Shown: positions 24,572 through 34,258, counted from the stretch's first letter. The stretch is DNA of 50,900 nt from an uncultured bacterium (GCA_937875295.1 CALLXS010000085.1:1-50900), one strand, 5' to 3'. The notes: generated by a model from the letters alone, not told the origin. Numbers and translations: made by a program.

Positions 24572-25567
24572 ATGAGAATCACAACAAATAGCTTTACAAA
24601 ACCATTTTTAAATAACTTGAATAATTTGCAAGAAAGCAAATTTAAAAATGAAATTCGCATTGACTCTGGGAAAAAGAACCTTAGTCTTAGCGATTCTCCA
24701 GTAGATGTTGTAAAATCTAAAGAAATTTCTGAAAAAATCGATAGAAATCTTAGTTATATTAATAACATTCAAGAATCTTATTCTGAAATGCAAATAACTA
24801 ATGATTATATAGAATCTATCTCCGAGAAAATGTCAGAAATGCGTAATTTAGCTATTGAATCTGCTTCTCCTGCCAATAATAGCAATATACCTACTTTATC
24901 GCAAATTGTAAAATCTAAACTTGAAGATATAATTAAAGATTCTAACGCTGAACATAATGGAAAATATATTTTTTCTGGTACAAAGACTACAGCGAACTCA
25001 TTAACTGAGCCTGATGGCACTACTCATTCAGTACCTTTTGAATTAGTGCAAGATACTCCAACTACCGATAATCCATCCGGTTTAGTTGTTAGATTCTATG
25101 GAAATATGAAAGATCGCGAATTTAACCGTGATTCTTATAACACCGAAAAAGTAAACACCACTGCCGATACTTTATTTAAAACTGATGGAGTAGAAGCATT
25201 GAATGAATTAGTTAAGCTATATAATGTAATGGCATTTAATGAAGATGGTACTCCTCGCACAGAATTAAATAATTATACTAAAGCTGATACTGACAAATTA
25301 AATGATATACAGCAAAATATAGCAAATAATAACGAAAATATTCTTAGAGCAAACTCAATAAATGGCTCTAAAACTAATAGAATCCTTGCAGTAAATGACC
25401 AAATGACTGAAGAGAATTTAAGATTAAAAAGTATGCTATCAATTGTCAATGACACAGATTATGCAAAAACAATGATGGATTTAATGAAAGATAAAAATGC
25501 AATAGATTATTCTCTGCAAGCTGGGGCAAAAATGCAAACTACTAGCCTTTTTAATTTTATTAGCTAA
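24572..25567 (+). CDS. flgL: Flagellar hook-associated protein 3 FlgL
   Basis: 331 residues, flagellin-like. The N-terminal coiled region has LNNLQESKFKNEIRIDSGKKNLSLSDSPVDVVKSKEI, then IQESYSEMQITNDYIESI and the stretch KYIFSGTKTTANSLTEPDG, a FlgL hallmark. The C-terminal helix has the expected LRLKSMLSIVNDTDYAKTMMDLMKDKNAIDYSLQAGAKM. It forms the adaptor between FlgK and the filament and is co-transcribed with flgK. It is convergent with murC, whose stop lies 35 bp away; no clear terminator is visible between them. No flagellin or cap gene follows, so other flagellar genes must lie elsewhere. Confidence 0.94.
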   Translation: MRITTNSFTKPFLNNLNNLQESKFKNEIRIDSGKKNLSLSDSPVDVVKSKEISEKIDRNLSYINNIQESYSEMQITNDYIESISEKMSEMRNLAIESASPANNSNIPTLSQIVKSKLEDIIKDSNAEHNGKYIFSGTKTTANSLTEPDGTTHSVPFELVQDTPTTDNPSGLVVRFYGNMKDREFNRDSYNTEKVNTTADTLFKTDGVEALNELVKLYNVMAFNEDGTPRTELNNYTKADTDKLNDIQQNIANNNENILRANSINGSKTNRILAVNDQMTEENLRLKSMLSIVNDTDYAKTMMDLMKDKNAIDYSLQAGAKMQTTSLFNFIS

Positions 25568-25602
25568 TTTTTTATATATTTTGTGCTTATTCTATTGATA
25601 AT

Positions 25603-26961
25603 TTATAATTCTCTACTTAATTTATAAATATCACCAGCTCCCATTGTGATGATTATGTCACCAGGAGTCATTATTTGTTTTAATTCTGCAAAAATATTAT
25701 TCTTATCTTCAATATAGATCACATTTTTATGTCCATATTGAATTGCTGCATCTGCAATTAATCTACCAGTTACTCCCTCAATAGGCTCCTCCCTAGCTGG
25801 ATAAATATCTGTTAAGATCAAAATATCAGCTTCATCGAAAGACTTACCGAATTCTTTATATAAATCTTTAGTACGAGTATAAGTATGAGGTTGAAAAACA
25901 CAAATAATTCTTCTATCCCATCCATCTCTGGCTGCTTGCAATGTAGCTGAAATTTCAGTCGGATGGTGAGCATAATCATCAATAACAATTAAATTATCAG
26001 ATTCTTTAATAATTTCAAATCGTCTGTAAACCCCATTAAACTTAGAAATTCCATCTTTAATTTTTTGATAATCTGCACCAAGTTCCTTTGCCACAACAAT
26101 TGCACCTAAAGCATTTCTCACATTATGTACACCCGGAGCATTAATTGACATTCGCCCCAATAATTCTCCAGAATATATTACATCAAATTCTGTTTTCCTC
26201 TCAGTATGAGTGATATTAGAAGCACGCACATCAGCATTTCTTGATAAACCAAAAGTAATTACCTTCTTTTTAATGTCAGAAAGAATTTCTTTTACTCCAT
26301 TATCATCAATACATGCAGCAACAAAACCATAAAAAGGTACTTTGTTAGCAAATTCAGTAAAAGTTTGCTTTATGTCTTCAATATCTTTATAAATATCTAA
26401 ATGATCAGCCTCTATATTATTAATAATAGCAATTGCTGGAGAGAGCTGTAAGAATGAGCGATCATATTCATCAGCTTCTACTACTATCCAATCTCCATTA
26501 CCTAACCTAGCATTAGTACCACCTAATTCTTTTAATTTCCCTCCCACAATCACAGTTGGGTCAATTCCTGCATTCATTAATGTAAGACCAACCATTGAGG
26601 TAGTCGTTGTCTTGCCATGAGTGCCAGCTATAGCTAAAGTATATTTTAACCTTGATACTTCAGAAAGCATTTCCGCTCTTCGTAAAGTCGGGATGCCAAG
26701 TCTAATTGCCTCTGCTGTTTCTGGATTATTTTCTGGCTTTACAGCACTTGAATATACAACTACTTGTGCATCTTTAATGTTTTCGGCTCGGTGTCCTATC
26801 ATTATTTTTGCACCTTTAGTCTCTAAGTAATCTGTATTTTCAGATTGAGCAATATCAGAACCACTCACATTAAACCCTTGATTTAAGAGAATTTCTGCGA
26901 TAGCACTCATTCCTATGCCACCGATACCTACGAAATGAATATTCTTTATTGATGTAAACAT
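25603..26961 (-). CDS. murC: UDP-N-acetylmuramate--L-alanine ligase MurC
   Basis: 452 residues with the ordinary MurC layout: IHFVGIGGIGMSAIAE, ATP site IAGTHGKTTTTSM (111-123), EADEYDRSF (162-170), NNIEADHLDIY, NVRNALGAIVVAKELG, and IDDYAHHPTEISATLQAA with VFQPHTYTRTK. It adds the first amino acid of the stem peptide. This is presumably the housekeeping enzyme of the backbone; the second homologue at 5952-7361 differs at the EADE motif and through most of its length. It stands alone here, outside a division and cell-wall cluster. A TAATTTTG element lies 27 nt upstream. Confidence 0.96.
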   Translation of the reverse strand: MFTSIKNIHFVGIGGIGMSAIAEILLNQGFNVSGSDIAQSENTDYLETKGAKIMIGHRAENIKDAQVVVYSSAVKPENNPETAEAIRLGIPTLRRAEMLSEVSRLKYTLAIAGTHGKTTTTSMVGLTLMNAGIDPTVIVGGKLKELGGTNARLGNGDWIVVEADEYDRSFLQLSPAIAIINNIEADHLDIYKDIEDIKQTFTEFANKVPFYGFVAACIDDNGVKEILSDIKKKVITFGLSRNADVRASNITHTERKTEFDVIYSGELLGRMSINAPGVHNVRNALGAIVVAKELGADYQKIKDGISKFNGVYRRFEIIKESDNLIVIDDYAHHPTEISATLQAARDGWDRRIICVFQPHTYTRTKDLYKEFGKSFDEADILILTDIYPAREEPIEGVTGRLIADAAIQYGHKNVIYIEDKNNIFAELKQIMTPGDIIITMGAGDIYKLSREL

Positions 26962-26987
26962 TTTCTTTATTTTAAATTTATAATCTG

Positions 26988-26995
26988 CAAAATTA
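26988..26995 (-). promoter_or_regulatory. TAATTTTG -7 element upstream of murC
   Basis: Read on the minus strand this matches TAnnTTTG and ends 26 nt before the murC start. No TTTG partner at -33 is seen. Confidence 0.4.
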
Positions 26996-27057
26996 AAAAA
27001 TTTTTACCTTATTTGCTTTATATTTTATATTTACGTTTAATAATTAAAGATCAAAAT

Positions 27058-27093
27058 AAAAAAACATCTGATAAGAAATTCGGATGTTTTTTT
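27058..27093 (-). terminator. Intrinsic terminator after glnS
   Basis: AAAAAAACATCTG / CGGATGTTTTTTT around ATAAGAAATT, with one T-G pair. A- and T-runs on both sides make it work in either direction; on the minus strand it lies just past the glnS stop and before murC. Confidence 0.85.
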
Positions 27094-27147
27094 AATACTA
27101 TTATAATACAATTAAATCTAATTAACCTGATTTAAAGTAAAATATAT

Positions 27148-28836
27148 TTATTTCTTCATCATTTTTGCCCAAGAATCTCTCAAACCTACTGTACGATTAA
27201 ACACTGGTTTACCATCAATAGAATCCTTAGCATCAGCGCAGAAATAACCAACTCTTTCAAATTGGAATTTATCATTCGGTTTTGCTTGTAATAACATAGG
27301 TTCTACCCAAGCATTGATTGTAGTAAGAGAATTTGGATTTAAGTTATCTAAAAATGTCTTGCCTTCTTCTACATTGTCAGGATCTTCAGCAAGGAATAAA
27401 TTATCATATAAACGCACTTCTGCTTGTTTACCATATTCAGCAGATACCCAATGAATAGTACCTTGCACTTTTCTTCCATCAGGTGAATTTCCTCCGCGTG
27501 AAGCCGGGTCATAAGTACATATTAACTCAACTACCTCGCCATTTTCATCTTTAATTACTTCTTTGCATGTAATAAAATAGGCATAACGTAAGCGAACTTC
27601 CTTGCCGGGAGCAAGTCTAAAATATTTTTTAGGTGGCTCTTCCATAAAATCATCTTTCTCAATAAAAATTGTTTTTGAAAATCTTATTTTACGAGTGCCG
27701 GAATTTGAATCTTCAGGATTATTTATTGCTTCTAAATAATCTTCATTATCTTCAGGATAATTCTCTATTGTTACTTTTAGAGGATTAACTACTGCCATTG
27801 CCCTTTGTGCTATTTTATTTAAATCTTCACGAATGCAAAACTCAAGTACACTATAATCAACTGTACTTTCTGCTTTAGTTACACCGATTCTCTCTGCAAA
27901 ATCTCTAATAGATTGTGGTGTATAACCTCTTCTACGGAAACCACTAATTGTAGGCATACGTGGATCGTCCCAGCCATTTACATATCCTTCTTTAACTAAT
28001 TGTAATAATTTTCTCTTACTTAGAACTGTATAATTGATATTCAATCTTGCAAATTCAATTTGTTGTGGATGACATGGCGTCTTTAATACATCTAAATACC
28101 AATCATATAGAGGTCTATGATCTTCAAATTCTAAAGTACAAATCGAATGTGTAATTCCTTCGAGCATATCTGATTGACCATGAGTAAAATCATACATTGG
28201 ATAAATGCACCACTTATCGCCTGTACGATGATGTGTCGCTTTTTTAATTCTATAAATTACGGGGTCACGCATATTCAAATTTGGCGAAGACATATCAATT
28301 TTAGCTCGCAAAGTACGGCTACCATCTGGAAATTCACCATTTGTCATTTTTTTAAATAGTTCTAAGTTTTCTTCTATTGATCTATCTCTAAATGGGCTTG
28401 GTCTCCCGGGTTCAGTAAGTGTGCCACGATACAGCTTTACTTCTTCAGGAGTCTGCTCGCACACGTATGCTAATCCATCATTTATTAATTGTAATGCGAA
28501 TTCATATAATTTATCAAAATAATCTGAAGCATAATAAAGTCTGTCTCCCCAATCGAAGCCTAACCATTTCACATCTTCTATTATAGAATCTACATACTCC
28601 ACATCTTCTTTTACGGGGTTAGTATCGTCAAAACGAAGATTAGTAAGACCACCAAATTCCTTAGCTAACCCAAAATTTAAGCAAATTGATTTAGCGTGTC
28701 CTAAATGTAAATATCCATTAGGTTCAGGAGGGAATCGAGTATGTACCTTTCCATTATTTTTATTATTTTTTAAATCTTCTATTATAATACTTTTTATAAA
28801 GTTATTACTTGCGGGTTGAGTATCTTTATTTTCCAT
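27148..28836 (-). CDS. glnS: Glutaminyl-tRNA synthetase
   Basis: 562 residues, class I synthetase charging tRNA-Gln directly. The ATP-site motif HIGH appears as PPEPNGYLHLGHAKS (36-50) and KMSKS as VLSKRKL (271-277). RFDDTNP and CTLEFEDHRPLYDW are GlnRS-specific, distinguishing it from GluRS. The C-terminal anticodon-binding beta barrels are complete and end FNRTVGLRDSWAKM. The presence of GlnRS means that the organism need not rely wholly on the GatCAB transamidation route for Gln-tRNA. A terminator follows, and a TATTTTTG element precedes it. Confidence 0.97.
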   Translation of the reverse strand: MENKDTQPASNNFIKSIIIEDLKNNKNNGKVHTRFPPEPNGYLHLGHAKSICLNFGLAKEFGGLTNLRFDDTNPVKEDVEYVDSIIEDVKWLGFDWGDRLYYASDYFDKLYEFALQLINDGLAYVCEQTPEEVKLYRGTLTEPGRPSPFRDRSIEENLELFKKMTNGEFPDGSRTLRAKIDMSSPNLNMRDPVIYRIKKATHHRTGDKWCIYPMYDFTHGQSDMLEGITHSICTLEFEDHRPLYDWYLDVLKTPCHPQQIEFARLNINYTVLSKRKLLQLVKEGYVNGWDDPRMPTISGFRRRGYTPQSIRDFAERIGVTKAESTVDYSVLEFCIREDLNKIAQRAMAVVNPLKVTIENYPEDNEDYLEAINNPEDSNSGTRKIRFSKTIFIEKDDFMEEPPKKYFRLAPGKEVRLRYAYFITCKEVIKDENGEVVELICTYDPASRGGNSPDGRKVQGTIHWVSAEYGKQAEVRLYDNLFLAEDPDNVEEGKTFLDNLNPNSLTTINAWVEPMLLQAKPNDKFQFERVGYFCADAKDSIDGKPVFNRTVGLRDSWAKMMKK

Positions 28837-29221
28837 AAATTAATCCGATTAATTTTATTCAATATATTTTAGAATACAAAAATAAATAAAAACATAGTTA
28901 TTTTTGATATAATATTGATTTGTAGTATAGAATTATTGTTTTATACTTAAGAAATTAATATAATATTTGAAGAGTATTATTTTTATAATCTATGATCATA
29001 AATTCTATACTATAGAACTACAAAATAATTCACTAATTTAAAGTCTGTTTCAGGAATTTTTATTCTGTTATATCAAATTTTTCTACCATTAAAGATTCCG
29101 AATTAATTAATATATCGCTCTATCCAATTAATTCTATATTTATATTTTACAGACCCCCTCTTGCTAATTATTATAGTACACTTATCTTCCTAGAGTACTG
29201 CTTTACTCGGCTCTTTCTTTT
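28837..29221. other. AT-rich gap between lpxB and glnS
   Basis: No reading frame of interest and no RNA gene recognised. It holds the putative glnS promoter element (28877-28884) and, at 29194-29209, an imperfect GAGTA/TACTC hairpin downstream of lpxB without a T-run. Several runs of TATAT and AATTAATTAA are present. Confidence 0.5.
28877..28884 (-). promoter_or_regulatory. TATTTTTG -7 element upstream of glnS
   Basis: On the minus strand this reads TATTTTTG, 40 nt before the glnS start. It matches TAnnTTTG; no -33 partner is clear. Confidence 0.35.
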
Positions 29222-30319
29222 TTATGATAAAATAATTTTAGCTGCAGTAGCCGAGGCACTTGTTATACCTAAAATATCTCTAATCTTTTTAAATTCACTT
29301 TGCATATTATTATATTTATCATTTGAATTTAATAATTCTGCAGTATTGTTAGCAAGATTTTCTGGAGTTGCATCATTTTGAATAAATTCATTTACTACTC
29401 TTTTATTTGCTAAGATATTTACAATCGATAAATAAGGCATATTAATTTTTCTTTTTCCAATGAAATAAGTCATTGGAGATGTTTTATAAATCAATGAAAA
29501 TGGTAATCCTGCAAGGCATGCTTCTAGGTTTGAAGTACCTGATTTAATTATCCCAACTTTAGAATATTTCATTATTTCGCGAGTATTCTCCGATAAATAT
29601 ATATATTTATATTTGCTTAAGATATTATTATATTTGTTTTCACTAATATTATTACTTTTCCCTATTATGAAATTATAGTTTGGATAAATATTATGCAAAA
29701 TTTCCGCAGTATCTACTAGAAAATTAAGATGTTTATTAATTTCTTGTTCTCTACTACCTGGAAATATTGCGATTGTATTTTTTCTATCATTACGAGCAAG
29801 AAAATCATCTTTAAATTCATCAATATCGAGTAATGGGTTGCCAACATAAATAGCGTTTATTCCATCTTTTTGGAAAAACTCCTCTTCAAAAGGAAATACA
29901 ACTAATAATTTATCAACATTTTGAGCTATTTTCTTTGTACGATTTTTCCCCCATGCCCATAATTGAGGTGCGATATAATAAACAACAGGAATGCTAATAC
30001 TTTTAGCATATTCTGCAATTTTTAAATTCAATCCGGGATAGTCTATTGGAAGGAACAAATCTATTTTATCATTTTTTAAAATTTCTTTACATTTATTTAG
30101 TAAATCAATGAAAGTAAAATACTTTTTAGCTACTTCCCAGAACCCAAGTACAGAAATTTCGCTAATCGGAATTAGGGATTTCAACCCAGCTTCTGTCATA
30201 TTTTTCCCACCAATACCTACAAATTCAACTTCTGGAGCTAATTTTATAATTTGTTTCATTAGATTTGCTGCGTGAATATCTCCAGATGGATCGCCTGCTG
30301 AAATAAATATTTTTTTCAT
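29222..30319 (-). CDS. lpxB: Lipid-A-disaccharide synthase
   Basis: 365 residues, GT19 glycosyltransferase. It joins UDP-diacylglucosamine and lipid X at the inner membrane to form the lipid A disaccharide. Signatures: FISAGDPSGDIHAANLM at the N-terminus, EFVGIGGKNMTEAGL, ISVLGFWEVAKKY, PIDYPGLNLKIA, YYIAPQLWAWGKNR and FPGSREQEINKH, with KSGTSNLEACLAGLP near the end. It shows that the cell makes lipid A and has an outer membrane. It is the last gene of a tight four-gene run; the gap to the preceding gene is 4 bp, so it seems to share a transcript with sulP and two secreted proteins, an unusual partnership. Confidence 0.96.
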   Translation of the reverse strand: MKKIFISAGDPSGDIHAANLMKQIIKLAPEVEFVGIGGKNMTEAGLKSLIPISEISVLGFWEVAKKYFTFIDLLNKCKEILKNDKIDLFLPIDYPGLNLKIAEYAKSISIPVVYYIAPQLWAWGKNRTKKIAQNVDKLLVVFPFEEEFFQKDGINAIYVGNPLLDIDEFKDDFLARNDRKNTIAIFPGSREQEINKHLNFLVDTAEILHNIYPNYNFIIGKSNNISENKYNNILSKYKYIYLSENTREIMKYSKVGIIKSGTSNLEACLAGLPFSLIYKTSPMTYFIGKRKINMPYLSIVNILANKRVVNEFIQNDATPENLANNTAELLNSNDKYNNMQSEFKKIRDILGITSASATAAKIILS

Positions 30320-30323
30320 AAAA

Positions 30324-31280
30324 TCACATTTTAATAAATTTATAATAAAATTTAGAATTTCTATTTTCTATTAAAAGAAAATAAATTCCAGAGGGCAATT
30401 TGGAAACATCAATAATATTATTTTGAATTGCAACAAATTTTAATTCAGATTTTCCATTTATCGAAATTATATCAATATTTTCGGCAATAGATTCATCATT
30501 TAAAATTATTAAATCATCAGAAATAGTTAAATTTGATTTGTTATATTCCACAGCGTTTTTTAAATATTTATCAATAAATATTTTTTTTGAAGTATAATGA
30601 CCTAATAAATTATTTGTATCAATCAAAAATGCGTTGAAAATAAATTCTGCTGAATCAAATTTTGGGTGAGGAAGAAAAAAAGAATATTGATCAATGCTAT
30701 CACTAGTTAAAAGAAAAGTATTAAAACCCTTTAAATCAACAGTTTCATTCTTTGGAAGCACCGAAAGCAAAATAGATTTCGGATTGATATTTCTTTCTTT
30801 CTGAAAGTAGTGCATTATATTTGTATGAAATAAAGAAATATATTTATTATAATATGTAAATTTAATATTATTAAATCCTTCAGAAAATTGATTTTTTGGT
30901 AAAAGAACTTCTATCCAAGTATTTGATTCTATATTCTCATCTGATAAATAATATTTTTTTACTGAATCCCCTATTTCAATATTCAGACTACTTTTATTTG
31001 CATCAATGATATTTTTTTGAATATAAAGATTATAATATGAATTGCTTGACCAATTCCCTGAAATATTTTTTATCCTTACTCCAATTAAATGAAATCCATC
31101 TGAAAATTGATTTTTATTTATATTAAAATTTAAATTATTTAAATCAACTAAGCCTATTTTAGTAGCTTTTCCTATTCCAGGGTCTGCATCAATAAAATAT
31201 TCAGCATTAACAATTTGCGAAAATAATGATATATTACTCACTGCATAAAAAATTGAGATAAGAATTATTAGATGCTTCAC
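30324..31280 (-). CDS. Secreted T9SS cargo protein with an EYFIDxDPG repeat
   Basis: 318 residues. Signal peptide (LIILISIFYAVSNISLFSQ). The mature protein opens AEYFIDADPGIGKAT and DGFHLIGVRIKNISGNWS, a pair of motifs seen in Bacteroidota surface proteins. The C-terminus, INGKSELKFVAIQNNIIDVSKLPSGIYFLLIENRNSKFYYKFIKM in character, is a type A T9SS sorting domain (SGIYFLLI, then a basic tail), so the protein is carried to the cell surface and attached or released. No enzymatic motif is visible. It lies 4 bp from both neighbours in the sulP-lpxB run. Confidence 0.75.
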   Translation of the reverse strand: MKHLIILISIFYAVSNISLFSQIVNAEYFIDADPGIGKATKIGLVDLNNLNFNINKNQFSDGFHLIGVRIKNISGNWSSNSYYNLYIQKNIIDANKSSLNIEIGDSVKKYYLSDENIESNTWIEVLLPKNQFSEGFNNIKFTYYNKYISLFHTNIMHYFQKERNINPKSILLSVLPKNETVDLKGFNTFLLTSDSIDQYSFFLPHPKFDSAEFIFNAFLIDTNNLLGHYTSKKIFIDKYLKNAVEYNKSNLTISDDLIILNDESIAENIDIISINGKSELKFVAIQNNIIDVSKLPSGIYFLLIENRNSKFYYKFIKM

Positions 31281-31284
31281 AATA

Positions 31285-32310
31285 TTACTTCACTCTGATT
31301 TTAACTTTAATATAATCTTTATTTTCATTGCTATTGTCAATAATTATATCTTTAATTATGGGAATAGGTGGTATACCAGAAATTCTATATGGTGTGCTAC
31401 CACCGAATATTCCACAATCAGTTCCATCTATACCATATTTTATTGCCGGTGAGTTAGCTTTAAGTACCCAAATAGTATCCTTAATTTCTGAAAAATCATT
31501 GTCATAATATTCAAAAATATCAGTCATTTTTATTCCAAGCAAATTACCCTCAGCAGTCGGTATATATTTCTCTAAGTTATTTGTAATATTGCTTTTATAT
31601 ATATTACCTGAACCACTAAATCCAGCTGTAAAAGTTTTAGTATAATTGGAATCAAGTTGTATATTATTTGTTATTTGTGAATTATTTGCAGATATTACTT
31701 TCCGAACGATATTATTTGTGATTTTTACATTAGATTTTGTTGAGAATTTAATGCTTTGTAAAACTATATTATTTGCAATATAAATATTATCTAATATTGC
31801 GGTAGAAATAGCTTTTATTGATTCAGTAGTATAATTTTGCAAAAAGGCTAAATTTGAAATATTAGAATCTAGTTCAATATCTAAATTTCGTTTAAATAGG
31901 CAGTTTCTAATAGTAATATTATTACTTCTTATTCTTACATCTTGATTAGAAGAGGAGTCTGAGCGAAATACTATGCTTATTATTTTAGCTCCATCTGAGT
32001 TAGGATTAATTTGAAGATTACTAAATTCTGAGGACATTGTATTAATGTTTGAAATATTATTTTCAGCCAAACTATAACCAGTACCAATTATAATAACTTG
32101 TTTGTCTATAATTAAATTTCCATAATTTTGGTTGCTACCTTCCACATAAAGAGTATCTCCAGACTTTATTTCTTTCATTGCAGAAGTAATATCCTTAAAA
32201 TCTGATGGTATTGAATTAGAATTATTCAGCCTATAAATCTTAGCATCAGCTAAATTTACAGCAAAGATTATTAGGCTTAAAAGGAAAAATAATTTACTAA
32301 TTCTATTCAT
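31285..32310 (-). CDS. Exported right-handed beta-helix protein
   Basis: 341 residues. Signal peptide (LFFLLSLIIFAVNLADA). After DITSAMKEIKSGDTLYVEGS, typical of the start of DUF1565/Pectate-lyase-3-like helices, come many short Asn-rich coils of the form NxTIRNCLF, NIYIANNIV, NVKITNNIV, SQITNNIQL. The end has SPAIKYGIDGTDCGIFGGSTPYRISGIPPIP, a frequent closing motif in Bacteroidota beta-helix proteins. No T9SS tail is seen. Probably a cell-surface or periplasmic polysaccharide-binding protein; catalysis cannot be judged. Its start overlaps the end of sulP by 8 bp. Confidence 0.75.
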   Translation of the reverse strand: MNRISKLFFLLSLIIFAVNLADAKIYRLNNSNSIPSDFKDITSAMKEIKSGDTLYVEGSNQNYGNLIIDKQVIIIGTGYSLAENNISNINTMSSEFSNLQINPNSDGAKIISIVFRSDSSSNQDVRIRSNNITIRNCLFKRNLDIELDSNISNLAFLQNYTTESIKAISTAILDNIYIANNIVLQSIKFSTKSNVKITNNIVRKVISANNSQITNNIQLDSNYTKTFTAGFSGSGNIYKSNITNNLEKYIPTAEGNLLGIKMTDIFEYYDNDFSEIKDTIWVLKANSPAIKYGIDGTDCGIFGGSTPYRISGIPPIPIIKDIIIDNSNENKDYIKVKIRVK

Positions 32311-34024
32311 CTAAATCTTCTCCTTTTTGATTTTCAATTATAACTTTATCTCCTAATTTTGTATTTGTATTTTCAACTACTCCGAGAATTTCTCTTGCAC
32401 GATTAAGAGCAGAATCAATATGAGGATGAATATTTTCAATTCCGAAAACATCTGTAAGCTCAGCTTTTTCTATTGCAATATATGGTTGGGAATGCACTCC
32501 GGAGAGAATTAAGGTTGTGCCATGATTTCTATTATCAATACATAATTTTCTTAATAAATTTAATCCGGTGGAATCAATTGCAGGTACATTTCTCATTCGA
32601 ATTATAAGTATTTTAGGTCTCTTTGCTACTCTATCAATAGCTTCATTGAATTTATCTACAGCTCCAAAGAAAAATGGTCCATTTATCTCAAAAACTTCTA
32701 CTCCCTTAGGTACTTCTTTCAGCCCAATTGCATCGGGGTCGAAAGTCTCTTCTTCATTAAATTCACGAGTAATTACACCAACATTAGAAACAATTGACAT
32801 TTGATGCATAAATAAAAATACTGCTAAAATCATCCCAACTTCAATGGCAATAGTTAAGTCAAAAATCACAGTCAAGAAAAATGTGATTAACAGCACAGCG
32901 ACATCGCTTTTTGGACTCTTTAACAGCCTAACAAATCCCCTCCATTCGCTCATATTATAAGCGACGACTACTAATATTGCAGCTAATACTGAAAGTGGAA
33001 TTAATGCAGCATATTGCCCTAAGAAAAGCATAATCAAAAGCAAAGTGAATGCATGAATTATTCCTGCTACCGGTGTCTTACCACCGTTTTTAATGTTTGT
33101 GGCAGTTCTTGCTATAGCTCCTGTAGCTGGGATTCCTCCAAATAATGCAGAACCTATATTTCCTATCCCTTGAGCAACTAATTCCATATTGGAGCGGTGT
33201 TTATCTCCTATCATACCGTCAGCAACTACTGCAGATAACAATGCTTCAATAGCTGCTAAAATTGCAATTGTGATTGCTGGTTGAATTAAGTCCTTTGCTT
33301 GAGCAAATGTGAAATTGCTAAAATCAGTAAGCTGGAAGCTAATGCTAATTTGACCGAATTTAGTACCAATTGTTTCTACAGGGAAATTAAGTACTGTGCT
33401 AATTATAGTTCCAGCAATTAAAGCTATCAATGAACCTGGAATTTTTTTATTAAATTTCTGCCAAATTACAATTAATAAAACACTCCCTGCGCTTAAACCA
33501 AAAGCATACCAATTAAGCGATCCAATATTTTGAGCAAATACAATCCATTTATCAATAAATGCAGAAGGCACATTGGCGATATTTAATCCAAAAAAATCTT
33601 TGATTTGAGTAGTAAATATTGTCAAGGCAATTCCACTTGTAAAGCCAACAATCACCGGATGAGGGATAAATTTAATTACTGCTCCGAGCTTAACTAATCC
33701 CATAATTATCAGCAATACACCAGCTATTAATGTAGCGAATGTAAGCCCAGCTAAACCATATTGCTGAACAATACCGAATACTATGATTACAAAAGCACCA
33801 GTAGGACCACCAATTTGCACTTTACTTCCACCGAAAGCAGAAACGCAAAATCCCGCAATTATAGCAGTAATTATTCCTTTTTCTGGACTTACTCCACTTG
33901 CTATTGCAAAAGCTATTGCTAACGGTAGAGCAACAATTCCCACAATAAATCCAGCAGCTAAGTCCTGCAAAAATGTTTCTTTATTATATGTCTGTAATGT
34001 GTTATAAAGTTTTGGGATAAGCAT
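32303..34024 (-). CDS. SulP-family anion transporter with STAS domain
   Basis: 573 residues. An N-terminal inner-membrane domain with about 10-14 helices starts LQDLAAGFIVGIVALPLAIAFAIASG (the SulP signature) and includes IGGPTGAFVIIVFG and GIPATGAIARTATNIKNGG. A cytoplasmic STAS domain follows (about 430-545) with IRMRNVPAIDSTGLNLL. SulP carriers move sulfate, bicarbonate or other small anions; the substrate cannot be told from sequence alone. There is no fused carbonic anhydrase and none next to it. It is the first gene of the run ending in lpxB and has a TATTTTTG element 40 nt upstream. Confidence 0.93.
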   Translation of the reverse strand: MLIPKLYNTLQTYNKETFLQDLAAGFIVGIVALPLAIAFAIASGVSPEKGIITAIIAGFCVSAFGGSKVQIGGPTGAFVIIVFGIVQQYGLAGLTFATLIAGVLLIIMGLVKLGAVIKFIPHPVIVGFTSGIALTIFTTQIKDFFGLNIANVPSAFIDKWIVFAQNIGSLNWYAFGLSAGSVLLIVIWQKFNKKIPGSLIALIAGTIISTVLNFPVETIGTKFGQISISFQLTDFSNFTFAQAKDLIQPAITIAILAAIEALLSAVVADGMIGDKHRSNMELVAQGIGNIGSALFGGIPATGAIARTATNIKNGGKTPVAGIIHAFTLLLIMLFLGQYAALIPLSVLAAILVVVAYNMSEWRGFVRLLKSPKSDVAVLLITFFLTVIFDLTIAIEVGMILAVFLFMHQMSIVSNVGVITREFNEEETFDPDAIGLKEVPKGVEVFEINGPFFFGAVDKFNEAIDRVAKRPKILIIRMRNVPAIDSTGLNLLRKLCIDNRNHGTTLILSGVHSQPYIAIEKAELTDVFGIENIHPHIDSALNRAREILGVVENTNTKLGDKVIIENQKGEDLDE

Positions 34025-34064
34025 AATAAATATTAAATAATTAATATTAAAAATTAATAGAATA

Positions 34065-34072
34065 CAAAAATA
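34065..34072 (-). promoter_or_regulatory. TATTTTTG -7 element upstream of the sulP-lpxB run
   Basis: Minus-strand TAnnTTTG match 40 nt before the SulP start codon. No clear -33 element at the ideal distance. Confidence 0.4.
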
Positions 34073-34166
34073 TTATAATTAGCAAGAAAATAAAAATTTC
34101 AATTTTGAAATTAATAAATATTATTATTTTCTTTTTTTAATTGCTTATAAATTGAGTAAATATTAT

Positions 34167-34174
34167 TATTTTTG
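34167..34174 (+). promoter_or_regulatory. TATTTTTG -7 element upstream of the TPR lipoprotein
   Basis: Plus-strand TAnnTTTG match, about 84 nt before the start codon; a TTG lies 23 nt further upstream (34141-34143). Confidence 0.4.
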
Positions 34175-34258
34175 TAATTTATATTTAAAATAAAGTGTCT
34201 TAAATATAATTCTATTAGAAAATAAATTTAATATATTAATAAAAGGTAAAACAAAGCT

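Noticed and set aside
29194..29209. Terminator after lpxB
   Set aside because: A GAGTA/TACTC hairpin exists but is short and lacks a T-run on the minus strand.
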